A stretch of 17,894 nt of DNA, from positions 1,797-19,690 of the forward strand of contig JACIWP010000016.1 in assembly GCA_014360855.1 (NCBI GenBank). Reading direction: 5' to 3'. A model generated the notes under the pieces. That model ran no database searches. It was not told the origin of the DNA and saw only the letters and a program-made list of their open reading frames with translations. How positions within the stretch are numbered: position 1 is the stretch's first letter; each line of letters opens with the position of its first letter. The position numbers and the translations under genes were made by a program. Source of the DNA: Anaerolineae bacterium (GTDB lineage: Bacteria; Chloroflexota; Anaerolineae; JACIWP01). Below, piece by piece: positions 6,433 to 13,968 of this stretch.

Positions 6433-7499
6433 GCTTCGTCTCCCCGGTTGGCGTTCCTCTGAAGGGTGTGCACAAGGAGTTCGCCCCAATGCAGGCTCTC
6501 ATGCCGCAGTGCCCATACTCCCCACAGGATGGGCGGCAAGGTGACGCTGAGATGCAGGAGCAGGCTGTAGGCGAAGGCCGTCTGGCGCGGCACGCCGTAG
6601 GCATCCAGAACCCAGACGGTGATGGAATGAAAGATGCCGACCTGGCCGGGGGTGATGTTGACCAGCCGGCCGGCGTGCAGGGCCACCAGCAGTAACACCG
6701 CCGCTGTCCAGGGAAGGGCCATGTCCAGGGCGCGGAAGGCCAGCATATTGGTGCCGGCGGCCGCCAGCCATATGAGCAGGCTCTGGAGCCAGGGGAGCCA
6801 GTGCACCGGAGAGGCGTCCGCCAGCCGGCGAAGCCCTTCCTGCACCCGTGCCGGCCAGGCCGCGTTCCAGCGCCTCAGCACCCGGCCGAGCAGGCCGGTC
6901 AGCCACCCCCGCAGACGCGCCTGGCGCAGGGCTAGCAGGCCTATCAACATGACCAGGCCGCCACCGCCGGCGGCGACCGCCGCGCGCCGGCTGTCTACCC
7001 CGCCCAGATGCGGGGAGAGCGGCAGTACCACGGCCATCAGCGCCACCAGCATGAGCATGTCCAGCGCCTTTTCGGCGATGACGCTCCCCAGCGCGCCCAC
7101 ATAGCCGGGAGATGGTTGCCGGCCCAGCACCGCCCAGCGCGCCAGATCGCCGGCGCGGCCGGGGAACAGGGCGTTCGCGAACTGGCCGATGGCAATACCG
7201 TTCAGGAACGGCCCCCGGCCAATAGGGGGACTGCCGCACAGCACCCGCCAGCGCTCTGCCTTCAAGAAAATGGTCAGCAGGACGCTGGCGACGGTCAGAA
7301 CAATCCAGAGGGGATGTGCCTGTCGGAAGGTCTCCCCCAGGGTGTGCCAATCGGTGCCCCACCCGCTGACGACCAGCAGGACCGCTCCCAGCAGGGGGCC
7401 GGCGGCCTGCATGGCGGTGCGCCGCCAGGAGGCGCGCAGGCCGGAAGGCCGGGCGGAGACATGTGGTACGGAGTCTACGGTATGTGGGGCGCTGTCCAT
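6429..7499 (-). CDS. Flippase-like integral membrane protein (lysylphosphatidylglycerol synthase TM domain / UPF0104 family)
   Basis: The protein is 356 residues from the ATG at 7499, with a variable soluble N-terminus of about 30 residues and then eight or so membrane helices. Family landmarks are FLKAERWRVLC (78-88), FPGRAGDLARWAVL (112-125) and the late VNITPGQVGIFHSI segment (280-293), which correspond to the RW, P-x-R-x-GE and PGG/QxG motifs of the LPG_synthase_TM family. No catalytic acyltransferase domain for lysyl transfer is attached, so this is the stand-alone membrane form, often proposed to move polyprenyl-linked sugars or lipids. It is the first gene of a four-gene operon. GTGAGG precedes the ATG at 7499 by three bases. 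An in-frame GTG at 7547 would add 16 residues but has no spaced Shine-Dalgarno site, so the start is only moderately certain. Confidence 0.8.
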   Translation of the reverse strand: MDSAPHTVDSVPHVSARPSGLRASWRRTAMQAAGPLLGAVLLVVSGWGTDWHTLGETFRQAHPLWIVLTVASVLLTIFLKAERWRVLCGSPPIGRGPFLNGIAIGQFANALFPGRAGDLARWAVLGRQPSPGYVGALGSVIAEKALDMLMLVALMAVVLPLSPHLGGVDSRRAAVAAGGGGLVMLIGLLALRQARLRGWLTGLLGRVLRRWNAAWPARVQEGLRRLADASPVHWLPWLQSLLIWLAAAGTNMLAFRALDMALPWTAAVLLLVALHAGRLVNITPGQVGIFHSITVWVLDAYGVPRQTAFAYSLLLHLSVTLPPILWGVWALRHESLHWGELLVHTLQRNANRGDEA

Positions 7500-7575
7500 G
7501 GGCCTCACCGATAGTGCCGGCCGGGCCGGCGAATGTCCCTGGCCCACCCTGGGGGTTCACCGCATGCCGAAGGAT

Positions 7576-7604
7576 ATTATATGCCGGCGCGGAGCCGGCG
7601 TCAA
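7576..7604 (-). promoter_or_regulatory. Near-consensus promoter of the four-gene envelope operon
   Basis: On the minus strand TTGACG (7604-7599), a 17-base spacer and a perfect TATAAT (7581-7576) predict a start near 7569. That is about 22 bases before the alternative GTG at 7547 and 70 before the preferred ATG at 7499. No further promoter is evident in the four coupled genes downstream. Confidence 0.8.
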
Positions 7605-7698
7605 ACCATCGCGGTCGAGGGGTGTGGAATAGGGCATATCTCCCGGCTTCCTGGTACAGTACCCAACGAGGGTCGGAATTCGCCTGCGAAAAGCGATG

Positions 7699-7727
7699 TT
7701 GACAGTCCGCGCAAAGCATGCTACAAT
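7699..7727 (+). promoter_or_regulatory. Near-consensus promoter of the oxidoreductase operon
   Basis: TTGACA (7699-7704), a 17-base spacer and TACAAT (7722-7727) predict a start near 7734 and a leader of about 74 bases. The match is strong enough to suggest substantial expression unless a repressor acts. Confidence 0.8.
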
Positions 7728-7807
7728 GGCCCTCAAATCGGTCTGACCAGCAGACATATCAGCCCATTCCCCCTCGCAAGCTTATTCTCTTTCCAGGAGG
7801 TGCAGAG

Positions 7808-9673
7808 ATGTTGGGAGGATACGCCGGCCGGTTCCTTTGGGTGGACCTGACCACGGGCAAACTGGAAGTAGAGGTTCCGGATGAAGCACTCCTGCGGGAT
7901 TTTGTAGGCGGATATGGAGTGGCAGCGCGCGTCCTGTACAGCCGCCAGCCGGCGGGCATTGACCCGCTCTCGCCTGCGAGCATCTTCGGCTTCTCCACCG
8001 GGCCGCTGACCGGCACGCCGGCGCCCACCGGCACCCGCTGGGGCGTCTTCGGCAAATCGCCGCTCACCGGCACCTGGGGCGACGCCAACGGCTCCGGCAA
8101 TTTCGGCGTGGCCATGAAGCAGTCCGGCTTCGATATGATCTTCTTCACCGGCCAGGCCGAGAAACCGGTCTATCTCTTCCTGCGAGATGGGCGGGCAGAA
8201 CTGCGCGATGCCTCCCATTTGTGGGGCATGGACACCTATCAGATCGAGGACTGGGTCAAGGCGGAGTTCGGGCCGAAGGCGGAAGCGGCCTGCATCGGGC
8301 CGGCCGGCGAGAAACAGTCCCTTATCGCCGGCGTCATCACCCTGAAGGGCCGTGCCGCCGGCCGCTCCGGCCTGGGGGCCGCCATGGGCGCCAAACGGGT
8401 CAAGGCGGTGGTCGCCTTCCTGGAAGGAGATGTGCCCGTCGCCGCTCCAGAGGCCGTGCAGGCGGCGCGCAAAAAATATGTAGGGGAGATCAATGCCGGC
8501 GTCGGCTTCTCCGACTTCTACCGCACCACTGGCACTCCCGGCGCCACCGCACTGTGCATCGAGCTGGGGGATTCGCCCACCCGCAATTGGGCCATCAGCA
8601 CCATCCATATGCCGCGCGGTTCCGCCCCCTTGCGCTTCGAGGAGCTGGTCAAGTACCGCAAGAGCCGCGACAACTGCTGGCACTGTCCCATCGCCTGCTG
8701 GGGCACCGTGGAAATGGAATGGGAGGGCGAACGGTTCTGGGCGCATCAGCCGGAATATGAGACGGAGTCCATGTTCGGCAGTAATCTGCTCATTGACGAC
8801 CACGTCACGTTGGCGAAAGTCAACGATATCTGCAACCGCGCCGGCCTGGACACCATCTCGACCGGCGCGGCGGTGGCCTTCGCCTTTGACTGCTTCGAAC
8901 ACGGCCTGATCACGGCGCAGGATACCAGCGGCCTGGAACTGCGCTGGGGGGACCGGCGGGCGGCGGTGCGCCTGACGGAGATGATCGCCCGGCGCGAGGG
9001 CATCGGTGACCTGCTGGCGGACGGCGTCATGCGGGCGGCGGAGCGCATTGGGCCGGCGGCCCGGCCGCTGGCCATGCATGTTGGCGGGCAGGAAGTGCCG
9101 GCGCATGACCCCCGCTGTGAGCCGGCCATGGCGGTCATCTACCAGATGGACGCCACCCCTGGCCGCCATACCCAGGCCTCCCAGTACTCCGTCGCGGCCG
9201 GCTTCTCCACCCAGCGGCCGGCCTACGGCGATCAACGCACCCAGCAGAAAGGCCGCGGCAAGTGGGTAAAGGAGGCGAGCTGTCTCTGCCACGTGGTCAA
9301 CGCCAGCGGGCTGTGTCTGTTCGGATATCTCTCCACCTCGGTGAGCTTCATGCCCGATTTTCTGACCGCTGTCACCGGGCATACGTACACCCTGGAGGAT
9401 GTGCTGACGGTGGGCGAGCGCATCGCCAACGTGCGCCAGGCCTTCAACGTGCGGGAGGGCATCAACCCGCTCCAGAGGCCGCTCCCGGACCGCATCCTGG
9501 GCCGGCCGCCGCTCCCCGACGGCCCCACCGCCGGCGTCACAGTCGAAGCCGAAGCTATGATCGAGGAGCATTTGCGCGAGATGGGCTGGACGCTGGATGC
9601 CGCCATCCCCACTGAGGAGACCCTGCGCCGGCTGGGCCTGCACGACATCGCCGATGATTTGTGGCACAGGTAG
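7808..9673 (+). CDS. Aldehyde:ferredoxin oxidoreductase family protein (tungsten-pterin, 4Fe-4S)
   Basis: This 621-residue cytoplasmic enzyme is of normal length for the family, which oxidises aldehydes to carboxylic acids with ferredoxin using a tungsto-bispterin centre and one 4Fe-4S cluster. Family marks are the N-terminal YAGRFLWVDLTTGK, the GPLTGTPAPTGTRWGVFGKSP segment (65-85), GPAGEK (165-170), GRAAGRSGLGAAMG (181-194), the cluster motif C290-x2-C293-x3-C297 with the fourth cysteine C503 in NASGLCLFG, and DATPGRHT (448-455). AGGAGG lies 7 bases before the ATG, and an in-frame upstream ATG at 7718 falls inside the promoter and is rejected. The substrate is not predictable. It leads an operon, with the amidohydrolase gene starting 28 bases after its stop. 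C492 and C494 next to the usual region add two extra cysteines of unknown meaning. Confidence 0.92.
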   Translation: MLGGYAGRFLWVDLTTGKLEVEVPDEALLRDFVGGYGVAARVLYSRQPAGIDPLSPASIFGFSTGPLTGTPAPTGTRWGVFGKSPLTGTWGDANGSGNFGVAMKQSGFDMIFFTGQAEKPVYLFLRDGRAELRDASHLWGMDTYQIEDWVKAEFGPKAEAACIGPAGEKQSLIAGVITLKGRAAGRSGLGAAMGAKRVKAVVAFLEGDVPVAAPEAVQAARKKYVGEINAGVGFSDFYRTTGTPGATALCIELGDSPTRNWAISTIHMPRGSAPLRFEELVKYRKSRDNCWHCPIACWGTVEMEWEGERFWAHQPEYETESMFGSNLLIDDHVTLAKVNDICNRAGLDTISTGAAVAFAFDCFEHGLITAQDTSGLELRWGDRRAAVRLTEMIARREGIGDLLADGVMRAAERIGPAARPLAMHVGGQEVPAHDPRCEPAMAVIYQMDATPGRHTQASQYSVAAGFSTQRPAYGDQRTQQKGRGKWVKEASCLCHVVNASGLCLFGYLSTSVSFMPDFLTAVTGHTYTLEDVLTVGERIANVRQAFNVREGINPLQRPLPDRILGRPPLPDGPTAGVTVEAEAMIEEHLREMGWTLDAAIPTEETLRRLGLHDIADDLWHR

Positions 9674-9690
9674 GCTGTCGGCCGGGCAAC

Positions 9691-9695
9691 AGGAG
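9691..9695 (+). promoter_or_regulatory. Shine-Dalgarno AGGAG deciding the GTG start of the deacylase gene
   Basis: AGGAG lies 6 bases before GTG at 9702. The encoded protein then begins VFDILIRQARIVDG, exactly where amidohydrolases of this family begin. In-frame ATG codons farther upstream lie inside the oxidoreductase gene. Confidence 0.65.
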
Positions 9696-9701
9696 CGTGC
9701 T

Positions 9702-11300
9702 GTGTTCGATATCCTTATTCGTCAGGCCCGCATTGTGGATGGGAGCGGCCGGCCGGCGTTTCGCGGCGATGTCGGCATCCGCGCCGGCCGCATCGAGGCA
9801 GTGGGCAACCTGGGGGACGCGCCGGCCGAACAGACCCTGGATGCTGAGCGCTACTACCTGGCCCCGGGTTTCATTGACATGCATTCGCACTCCGACCTTT
9901 CCCTCCTTCAGGACCCGCGCGGCCAGAGCAAGGTGCGCCAGGGCGTCACCACGGAGCTTATCGGCCAGTGCGGCCTCTCTCCCTTTCCGCTGGCCGGCCA
10001 TTACCCTACCATCCCGCGTTCCACCATGGAGGGCGCCTATACCGCGGTGGTCGAGGAGGTGGACTGGCACGATTTGGCCGGCTATGCCGACTGCCTGGAA
10101 CGCCAAGGCATTGCCCTCAACGTCGCCCCGCTGGTGGGACACGGCGTGGTGCGAGCCGCGGCCATGGGCTACGAGAACCGCCCGCCCACGCCAGACGAGC
10201 TGGCTGTCATGCGCCGGCTGGTGGCGGAGGCTATGGAGCAGGGCGCCTTCGGCCTTTCCACCGGGCTGACCCTGTCCCCGGGCTGTTTTGCCGGCACCGA
10301 TGAGGTGGTGGAGCTGGCCAAAGTGGTCGCCGCGTACGGCGGCATCTACGACACCCATGGGCGCTTTTGGGCCGGCTGGCATTTCAGAGGCGCTGAGGAA
10401 GCGGTGGAGGTCGGCCGGCGGGCCGGCATCCGCGTGCAGATCGCCCACCTGGTCATTCTCGACCCGCGCTATTGGGGCCAGGCGGCGGAGCTGGCCGGCA
10501 TCCTGGAGCGGGCCTGTGCTGTCGGCGTGGATGTGGCCTACGACGTGTATCCCTATATCGCCGCCGGCTCTGCCTTGAGCCAGTTCCTGCCGCTCTGGGT
10601 GCAGGAAGGCGGCACAGAGGCCATGCTGGCGCGCCTGCGCCATCTCCCGACGCGCGCTCGCGTCCTGGCCGAGCTGGAACAGGGCTGGTTCCAGGGCCTG
10701 CCCTGGAAGTGGGACCAGATCATCGTCGCCTCCCCGGGTTCGAAAGGAGATCCCGCCTGGGCCGGCCGTTCCATCCAGGAGTTGGCTGACGCCTGGGGCG
10801 TGGAGCCAAAGGAGGCCCTCCTGTGTCTGATTGACGAGACGAAGGACGGCGTCTCGGCCGTGATGTTCAACCGCACCGAAGAGGATATGCAGTTCTTCCT
10901 GAGGCATCCGCTGGGGCTGGTGGGGTCGGATGGTTGTGCCATCTCCGCCGATGGGCCGCTTTCCCATGTGAAGGTGCATCCCCGCTATTACGGCGCCTTC
11001 CCGCGGGTGCTGGGACGCTATGTGCGGGAGCGGGGCCTGCTGTCGGTGGAGGAGGCGGTGGCGAAGATGAGCGGCCGGCCGGCGGAACGCCTTGGGCTGG
11101 CGGATCGGGGCCTCATCCGGCCTGGATACGCCGCCGACCTGGTGCTGTTCGATATGGAGACGGTGCGCGATCGGGCCACCTTCGAACAGCCCCACCAGTA
11201 TCCGGAGGGCATCCCCTATGTCATGGTCAACGGGCAGTGGGTAATCTATGCCGGCGAGCATACCGGCGCGCTACCGGGCCGAGTTCTGCGCCGAAATTAA
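9702..11300 (+). CDS. N-acyl-D-amino-acid deacylase family amidohydrolase
   Basis: With the GTG start the protein has 532 residues, close to the usual length. It is a zinc amidohydrolase: a small beta-sandwich formed by both ends (about 1-55 and the last ~60) encloses a TIM barrel. All metal-site residues of D-aminoacylase appear present: H61 and H63 in FIDMHSHSD, C90 in IGQCG (the family usually has GNCG), H219 in IYDTHGR, H249 in VQIAHL and D410 in VGSDG. HPRYYGAFPRVLGRYVRE (426-443) and the terminal RGLIRPGYAADLVLFD are typical. Family members remove acyl groups from N-acyl-D-amino acids, but many act on other cyclic or acyl amides, so the substrate is open. It sits between the oxidoreductase and a dehydrogenase (gaps of 28 and 15 bases), suggesting one catabolic pathway. 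Confidence 0.88.
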   Translation: MFDILIRQARIVDGSGRPAFRGDVGIRAGRIEAVGNLGDAPAEQTLDAERYYLAPGFIDMHSHSDLSLLQDPRGQSKVRQGVTTELIGQCGLSPFPLAGHYPTIPRSTMEGAYTAVVEEVDWHDLAGYADCLERQGIALNVAPLVGHGVVRAAAMGYENRPPTPDELAVMRRLVAEAMEQGAFGLSTGLTLSPGCFAGTDEVVELAKVVAAYGGIYDTHGRFWAGWHFRGAEEAVEVGRRAGIRVQIAHLVILDPRYWGQAAELAGILERACAVGVDVAYDVYPYIAAGSALSQFLPLWVQEGGTEAMLARLRHLPTRARVLAELEQGWFQGLPWKWDQIIVASPGSKGDPAWAGRSIQELADAWGVEPKEALLCLIDETKDGVSAVMFNRTEEDMQFFLRHPLGLVGSDGCAISADGPLSHVKVHPRYYGAFPRVLGRYVRERGLLSVEEAVAKMSGRPAERLGLADRGLIRPGYAADLVLFDMETVRDRATFEQPHQYPEGIPYVMVNGQWVIYAGEHTGALPGRVLRRN

Positions 11301-11315
11301 AGGGAGGATGATGCG

Positions 11316-12107
11316 ATGCGGACGGTTCAGGAGCTGTTTGACCTCACGGGGCGGGTGGCGATCGTGGTGGGAGGCGCCGGCCTGCTGGGCTATCAGATGG
11401 CCACCGCCCTGGCGGAGGCCGGCGCCAATCTCGTCATTGCCTCGCGCGATGTGCGCAAGTGCCAGGAGAAAGCGGACGAGCTGAGCCGGCGCTTTGCCCG
11501 CGCCATCGCCGTCGGGGTGGATGCCGGCGACTACGCCTCGGTGGAGCATCTGCGCGACGCGGTGCTGGCCGAATTCGGCAAGATTGACATCCTGGTCTGC
11601 TCCATGGCCATCGGCGTGCCCGGCACGCCGGAAGAGCTGAGCGTGGAGGAGTGGGAGCGCAGTATCCATTACAATTTGAGCGCGGTGTGGTACCTGAACC
11701 AGGTCATCGGCAAGCAGATGCTGGCGCAGGGCAAAGGCTGTATCATCAACATCGCCTCTAAGTACGGCATCGTCGTGCCCCCGATGGAACTGCTTTATCC
11801 CTCGCCGGAACAGCGCAATCCCCTGCCATATGGGGTTGCCAAGGCCGGCGTCATCCAGATGACGCGCTACCTGGCCACTGCCTGGGCACGGCGGGGCGTG
11901 CGGGTCAACGCCATCAGCCCGGGCGGTTTCTGGCGGCCGGGCACCTACCCTGAGGACTGGGAGCGCAGATATTCCCTGCTGACGCCCGACGGCCGGAGCG
12001 GCAACGAGACTGACCTGAAAGGCGCGGTGGTCTACCTGGCTTCCGACGCCTCGGAGCACGTCATCGGCCAGGTCCTGCAAGTGGACGGGGGCTGGACGCT
12101 CTGGTAG
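11316..12107 (+). CDS. Short-chain dehydrogenase/reductase (SDR family)
   Basis: This 263-residue Rossmann-fold oxidoreductase has the dinucleotide motif VVGGAGLLG (17-25), a basic R44 after strand 2 (IASRD) that hints at NADP(H), N120, S148 (INIASKYG), and the catalytic Y172-x3-K176 (PYGVAK). The C-terminal GQVLQVDGGWTLW is typical of classical SDRs such as gluconate 5-dehydrogenase-like enzymes. The usual NNAG motif after strand 4 is replaced by C-S-M-A (95-98), a departure worth noting. GGGAGG at 11302-11307 lies 8 bases before the ATG; two other ATGs at 11308 and 11311 are out of frame. It is the third gene of the oxidoreductase operon and probably interconverts an alcohol and a carbonyl in the same pathway, by inference from position. 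Confidence 0.88.
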   Translation: MRTVQELFDLTGRVAIVVGGAGLLGYQMATALAEAGANLVIASRDVRKCQEKADELSRRFARAIAVGVDAGDYASVEHLRDAVLAEFGKIDILVCSMAIGVPGTPEELSVEEWERSIHYNLSAVWYLNQVIGKQMLAQGKGCIINIASKYGIVVPPMELLYPSPEQRNPLPYGVAKAGVIQMTRYLATAWARRGVRVNAISPGGFWRPGTYPEDWERRYSLLTPDGRSGNETDLKGAVVYLASDASEHVIGQVLQVDGGWTLW

Positions 12108-12117
12108 TCCCGCCGGC

Positions 12118-12146
12118 TTTGCGTTTTGGGCCTCCTGCGCTACAAT
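12118..12146 (+). promoter_or_regulatory. Promoter for the EamA-family transporter
   Basis: TTTGCG (12118-12123), 17 bases and TACAAT (12141-12146) sit in the 79-base gap after the dehydrogenase gene, 41 bases before the GTG start. The -10 is good and the -35 moderate, so the transporter may be made both by read-through and independently. Confidence 0.6.
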
Positions 12147-12170
12147 CGGACGATGTCACCCCTGTACTGC

Positions 12171-12176
12171 AGGAGG
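12171..12176 (+). promoter_or_regulatory. Consensus Shine-Dalgarno AGGAGG before a GTG start
   Basis: AGGAGG with a 10-base spacer precedes GTG at 12187. There is no in-frame ATG near this position, so the site decides the start of the EamA gene. Confidence 0.6.
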
Positions 12177-12186
12177 CCTTCGCGTC

Positions 12187-13068
12187 GTGCCGGTAGGGGA
12201 ATTGAGCGCGCTGGGGGCGGCGCTGACCTGGGCGCTGACCGGCGTTCTGCTGACCAACATCAACCGCAAGGTGCACATCCTGGCCATCGGCACCGTGCGC
12301 GCCCTGTCGGCTTCCAGTTTTCTCCTGGCCCTGCTGTTCGCCGGCGGGAACTGGGACGAACTGCGGCACCTGGATGCGGAGACATTGACGCGCATCGTCG
12401 CCTCGGTGGTCGTCACACTGGGCGCCGGCGACACCAGCTTCTTTATCGCCACCAAGCGCATCGGCGTGGCGCGTGCCATGCCCCTCAGCATGATTTATCC
12501 CCTGTTCACCTGTCTGCTGGCCTCGCTCTTTCTGGGCGAACGCATTTCCCTGGCGACCGGCGTGGGTGGTGGGCTGATCCTGGCCGGCGTCTATATGCTC
12601 TCCTTGCGCTGGCCGGTGCGGCTGGTTTCCCCGAACCGGGAAGACCTGCTGGGGGTGCTGGCTGCCATCGCCGCGGCGATGTTCTGGTCCGCCGGCTCCG
12701 TAGTGCTCACGCCGGCCTCGCACCGCATCAGCGCGGTGCCGGCCCATTTCCTGCGCCAGACGCTGACCGCCATCATGTTCTTGAGCGTGATGCCCAAGCC
12801 GGCCGGCTTCCGCCAATTGGAAAAGCTGACCTTCCGCGAGTGGCTCCAGCTCATCGCCGGCGGGCTGAGCGGGAGCGGCATCGGCTCCATCCTGTATTTC
12901 TGGGGACTGCGCGACGCCGGCGCCACCGTTACCGCCGTGCTCATGGCCGCTTCTCCCCTTTTCTCCACGCCCATGTCGGTGGCCTTCCTGGGGGAGCGGG
13001 TCAATCGGCGGGTGATCGCCGGCACCCTGCTCATCATGGTCGGGGTGTGGTGCGTGATCCTGGGGTAG
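12187..13068 (+). CDS. EamA-family (DMT superfamily) membrane transporter
   Basis: The protein is 293 residues with ten predicted membrane helices in two homologous EamA halves (about 1-137 and 150-293). Each half ends in the recognisable pattern P-L-x-x-x-x-x-A/S-x-x-F/L-GERI/V (LFTCLLASLFLGERI at about 105-119 and PLFSTPMSVAFLGERVN in the second). Family members export or import metabolites such as amino acids, sugars or drugs; the cargo cannot be told from sequence. The start is GTG, chosen because AGGAGG (12171-12176) is 10 bases upstream and the protein then begins PVGELSALGAALTWAL, as EamA proteins do. Location behind the oxidoreductase operon suggests transport of its substrate or product. 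The hairpin at 13092-13111 lies 23 bases after the stop. Confidence 0.85.
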   Translation: MPVGELSALGAALTWALTGVLLTNINRKVHILAIGTVRALSASSFLLALLFAGGNWDELRHLDAETLTRIVASVVVTLGAGDTSFFIATKRIGVARAMPLSMIYPLFTCLLASLFLGERISLATGVGGGLILAGVYMLSLRWPVRLVSPNREDLLGVLAAIAAAMFWSAGSVVLTPASHRISAVPAHFLRQTLTAIMFLSVMPKPAGFRQLEKLTFREWLQLIAGGLSGSGIGSILYFWGLRDAGATVTAVLMAASPLFSTPMSVAFLGERVNRRVIAGTLLIMVGVWCVILG

Positions 13069-13085
13069 CGGCCGGCGCAGGGGAC

Positions 13086-13111
13086 AAAAAAGCCCGGCGC
13101 ACAGGCCGGGC
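13086..13111 (-). terminator. Rho-independent terminator of the corrinoid-protein gene
   Basis: Read on the minus strand: a 7-bp perfect stem GCCCGGC / GCCGGGC with loop CTGTGC (13111-13092), followed at once by six T residues (13091-13086). It begins 22 bases after the corrinoid stop codon. On the plus strand the same hairpin follows the transporter gene but is trailed only by CATATTT, so it may terminate that transcript weakly as well. Confidence 0.85.
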
Positions 13112-13133
13112 CATATTTCGAGTGAAGCGGGGA

Positions 13134-13772
13134 TTACTTCTTGCCCAACAGTTCCTTGGCCTTGTCGACCGCGGCGGAGGCGTTGGGCGCGTAGCCGTCG
13201 GCGCCGATCTCTTCGGCGAACTTCTGGGTGACCGGGGCGCCGCCGACCATGATCTTGACCTTATCGCGGAGGCCGGCTTCCTGGAAGGCCTCGATGACGT
13301 CCTTCATGTGCACCATGGTGGTGGTGAGCAGGGCGGACATGCCGACCAGCTCGGCGTTGTGCTTCTTGGCGGCCTCGACGAATTTCTCCGCCGGCACATC
13401 GGTGCCCAGGTTGACCACCTGGAAGCCGGCGCCTTCCATCATCATGGCGACCAGGTTCTTTCCGATGTCATGCAGGTCGCCCTTGACGGTGCCGATGACC
13501 ATGGTGCCCATGGGCTGGACATCGCTTTCCGTCAGGAGGGGCTTGAGGAGGTCCATGCCGGCCTGCATGGCGCGAGCGGCGATGAGCACTTCGGGGACGA
13601 ACAGGATGCCGTCGCGGAAGTCCCTGCCGACGACGTTCATGCCCTCGATGAGGCCGTTGTTGAGGATCTCGCCCGCGCTCATGCCGGCATCCAGGGCCTG
13701 CTTGACGAGAGCGGTAACCTTGGCGGCGTCACCTTTGTAGAGGGCTTCGGCCATGTCTTTGAGCAGATCCAT
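13134..13772 (-). CDS. Corrinoid (B12-binding) protein of a methyltransferase system
   Basis: This 212-residue protein has the two expected domains: a helical cap (about 1-88, EGMNVVGRDFRDGILFVPEVLIAARAM) and a Rossmann-like B12-binding domain (about 89-212). D99-x-H101-x2-G104 in GDLHDIGKN carries the histidine that replaces the lower axial ligand of cobalt, and SALLTTTM and VGGAPVT complete the pocket. It is like MtaC/MtbC/MttC proteins, which shuttle methyl groups from a substrate-specific methyltransferase to another acceptor. No partner methyltransferase or reactivating ATPase is encoded in this window, so it is either an orphan or serves an enzyme elsewhere. AAGGAG lies 8 bases before the ATG at 13772. 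The gene is transcribed alone from 13913-13941 to the terminator at 13086, opposite a GntR-type regulator that is the natural candidate to control it. Confidence 0.9.
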   Translation of the reverse strand: MDLLKDMAEALYKGDAAKVTALVKQALDAGMSAGEILNNGLIEGMNVVGRDFRDGILFVPEVLIAARAMQAGMDLLKPLLTESDVQPMGTMVIGTVKGDLHDIGKNLVAMMMEGAGFQVVNLGTDVPAEKFVEAAKKHNAELVGMSALLTTTMVHMKDVIEAFQEAGLRDKVKIMVGGAPVTQKFAEEIGADGYAPNASAAVDKAKELLGKK

Positions 13773-13906
13773 CGTTCCTACTCCTTTCCCTGTGTGGTGA
13801 TTTGGTGGTATACGACTGCATATTCCCACGCTGGGCCGCCATGGCGGTGGCGCTCAGCGCGAATGCCCTGCAGGATGCCGGAGCCGGCGGTGCTCCGCCG
13901 ATGTAC
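13773..13906 (-). other. Long 5' leader of the corrinoid gene with stable hairpins
   Basis: The promoter predicts a leader of about 134 bases, long for this compact region. Read on the minus strand it contains a perfect 6-bp hairpin CGGCGG-AGCA-CCGCCG near its start and a self-complementary CCGCCATGGCGG farther on, then the ribosome site. No B12-box-like consensus was found, so a cobalamin riboswitch is not supported. A short in-frame reading segment from the ATG in the second hairpin exists, but has no visible ribosome site. Confidence 0.4.
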
Positions 13907-13912
13907 ACGCCC

Positions 13913-13941
13913 AATATACCCGATTTCGACGATTTTGTCAA
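13913..13941 (-). promoter_or_regulatory. Near-consensus promoter of the corrinoid gene
   Basis: On the minus strand TTGACA (13941-13936), 17 bases and TATATT (13918-13913). Only 27 bases separate its -35 box from that of the divergent regulator promoter, so a protein bound between them could affect both. Confidence 0.8.
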
Positions 13942-13968
13942 GCCATGCTGGTCTGCTATACAGTAAAC

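Larger units (their letters stand above)
7500..7807. other. Intergenic region with two divergent promoters
   Basis: This 308-base gap separates the flippase-like gene from the oxidoreductase gene. It holds a near-consensus promoter in each direction (7576-7604 minus, 7699-7727 plus), about 94 bases of otherwise unassigned sequence between them, and a small hairpin (GTCTG-ACCAG-CAGAC, 7741-7755) in the oxidoreductase leader. If the alternative GTG at 7547 is used, the gap shrinks to 260 bases. No credible additional gene or larger RNA structure was seen. Confidence 0.6.

Noticed and set aside
7728..7807. Molybdenum/tungsten cofactor riboswitch in the oxidoreductase leader
   Set aside because: Only about 74 bases with one 5-bp hairpin (7741-7755), too small and simple for that RNA class.
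7733..9667. A very long open frame on the minus strand opposite the aldehyde:ferredoxin oxidoreductase gene
   Set aside because: It is antisense to a clearly conserved enzyme, rich in His/Arg/Gly/Gln as expected from GC-rich shadow frames, and has no recognisable domain.
9555..11261. A 568-residue open frame antisense to the deacylase gene
   Set aside because: A shadow of third-position GC bias; the sense frame retains all metal ligands of its family.
13773..13906. Cobalamin riboswitch in the corrinoid leader
   Set aside because: The leader has hairpins but is too short for a usual cobalamin riboswitch, and no B12-box-like sequence was found.
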